In this document: in pieces, positions 63,298 to 64,000 of the stretch | How positions within the stretch are numbered: the first letter of the stretch is position 1 | How the letters are laid out: every line of letters starts with the position of its first letter | Assembly: GCF_002079305.1 (NCBI RefSeq) | Contig: NZ_CP015039.1 | Span: forward strand, 372,001 to 436,000 | Length of the DNA stretch: 64,000 nucleotides | Reading direction: 5' to 3' | Source of the DNA: Rhodovulum sp. P5 | Lineage (GTDB): Bacteria > Pseudomonadota > Alphaproteobacteria > Rhodobacterales > Rhodobacteraceae | Program-made: the position numbers and the translations under genes | Notes under the pieces: generated by a model | What the model was told of the DNA's origin: nothing | Seen by the model: the letters and a program-made list of their open reading frames with translations, nothing else | Databases searched by the model: none

Positions 63298-63681
63298 ATG
63301 CCCAATGACAAAGTCCCATCGGTCAATGTGCTGGGCGGCACGCTCACGCCCTGCTCGACCGCGCCCATGACCGGGTTCTTCCGCAATGGCCTGTGCGACA
63401 CCGGCCCGCAGGACACCGGCAGCCACACTGTCTGTGCCGTGATGACCGCCGAATTCCTCGCCTACTCCAAATATGTCGGCAATGACCTGTCCACCCCGCG
63501 GCCGGAATTCGGCTTTCCGGGCCTGAAACCGGGCGACCGTTGGTGCCTGTGCGCCAGCCGGTTCCTTCAGGCCCATGACGAGGGCTGCGCCCCGCAGGTC
63601 GACCTCAGCGCGACGCATGAGGCCGCCTGCGACGTCATTCCGCTGGCTGTCCTGACAGACTATGGTCTGCCCCACCGGTGA
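63298..63681 (+). CDS. DUF2237 family protein
   Basis: The 127-aa cytosolic protein has the conserved DUF2237 pattern: N-V-L-G-G-x-L-x-P-C-S near residue 10, G-F-F-R-N-G-L-C-D-T-G-P-x-D-x-G-x-H-T-V-C, and P-G-D-R-W-C-L-C-A-x-R-F. Several invariant Cys suggest metal or thiol chemistry, but no function is known. It follows pth by 8 nt, with GGAGAG as ribosome-binding site, so it is in one unit with pth. Its 3' end overlaps the convergent LuxR-type gene by 47 nt. Confidence 0.92.
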   Translation: MPNDKVPSVNVLGGTLTPCSTAPMTGFFRNGLCDTGPQDTGSHTVCAVMTAEFLAYSKYVGNDLSTPRPEFGFPGLKPGDRWCLCASRFLQAHDEGCAPQVDLSATHEAACDVIPLAVLTDYGLPHR

Positions 63682-64000
63682 CGACAGACATCAGGCTATC
63701 ATCGAACAACCCGTCGATGAAAAGGCTCAGAAGCTGGGCCCGCCCGCTGACGCCGGCCTTGCGATAGATCGCGGCCGTCTGGGCCTTGACCGTCCCTTCA
63801 GAGGTCGAGCGCACCCCGGCGATTTCACGCGTCGACAGCCCCTTGATCAGGAACAGCGCCACATCGCGTTCGGCCGGTGTCAGATCCCACTGGTCGAAAC
63901 GTTCCGACACGATCTCCATGAACGCGCCCGACGCGCGGCGCAGCCGATCCTCCGCATGCTGACGCGCCCGCAAGGACCGCAGGAACAATGTCGCCGTCAC
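63635..64000 (-). CDS. LuxR-type HTH regulator (C-terminal part, runs off the window)
   Basis: The last 121 residues of a transcription regulator are visible. The frame is open to the window edge, so the start and any receiver or sensor domain lie outside. The FixJ/LuxR helix-turn-helix is clear: L-T-P-A-E-R-D-V-A-L-F-L-I-K-G-L-S-T-R-E-I-A and S-E-G-T-V-K-A-Q-T-A-A-I-Y-R-K-A-G-V-S-G-R-A-Q-L. Its stop lies inside the DUF2237 gene, a 47-nt tail-to-tail overlap. Confidence 0.88.
   Translation of the reverse strand: MTATLFLRSLRARQHAEDRLRRASGAFMEIVSERFDQWDLTPAERDVALFLIKGLSTREIAGVRSTSEGTVKAQTAAIYRKAGVSGRAQLLSLFIDGLFDDSLMSVVTGGADHSLSGQPAE

Overview
The window is a high-GC, densely coded chromosomal segment of an alphaproteobacterium, most likely a marine-type Rhodobacterales (Roseobacter/Paracoccaceae). 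The evidence is gene content (glcDEF, panBC, a DUF1285 gene, an NDUFS6-like zinc finger, the MoxR-DUF58-DUF4159 operon, L25/Ctc followed by pth), many 4-bp ATGA/GTGA start-stop overlaps, and short intergenic repeats. I see no rRNA, tRNA, CRISPR array, phage gene or recognisable transposase. About 55 protein genes are supported. All assignments come from reading motifs by eye, without database searches.

Layout. 0-6.7 kb: a secreted DUF1344-like repeat protein, a PhaC-type alpha/beta hydrolase coupled to a plasma-membrane-type H+-ATPase, a short asparaginase-domain protein and an AGCS amino-acid:sodium symporter. 6.8-14.8 kb: a signalling block with a PhnD-like periplasmic binding protein overlapping a membrane GGDEF-EAL protein, a Cache-type chemoreceptor and a second PAS-GGDEF-EAL protein. 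14.8-16.5 kb: panBC. 16.6-28 kb: a catabolic/transport block with a peptide-type ABC transporter (binding protein, two permeases, fused double ATPase) wrapped around a well-supported creatinase, then an aldehyde dehydrogenase, a glycosyltransferase-like protein, an SDR and a P1 peptidase.

28-39 kb: an arylformamidase-like hydrolase, a globin, a phytase-like secreted protein with a possible PHO box, a bactofilin-like membrane protein, an SPFH-NfeD pair, a divergent EF-G-like GTPase, an Hsp20 chaperone, and tandem trypsin-like proteins of which one has lost all three catalytic residues. 39-43 kb: glcDEF (glycolate oxidase). 44-51 kb: the MoxR/DUF58/DUF4159 membrane operon and a frameshifted DUF1285 gene. 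51.7-64 kb: polA, a DsbA-like protein, an Asp-nucleophile hydrolase, a zinc finger, an ABC ATPase, an RluE-type pseudouridine synthase, a HIT protein, a ZIP transporter, lldD, rplY, pth, a DUF2237 gene and the end of a LuxR-type regulator.

The most useful observations are: (1) the same TTGGT-N11-ACCAA palindrome upstream of both glcD and lldD, suggesting one GntR/FadR-type regulator for glycolate and lactate oxidation; (2) a creatinase embedded in a dedicated oligopeptide/opine-type ABC transporter; (3) the active/inactive protease pair; (4) two dispersed repeat families; (5) the binding-protein/GGDEF-EAL pair. I did not find a wholly new multi-gene system.
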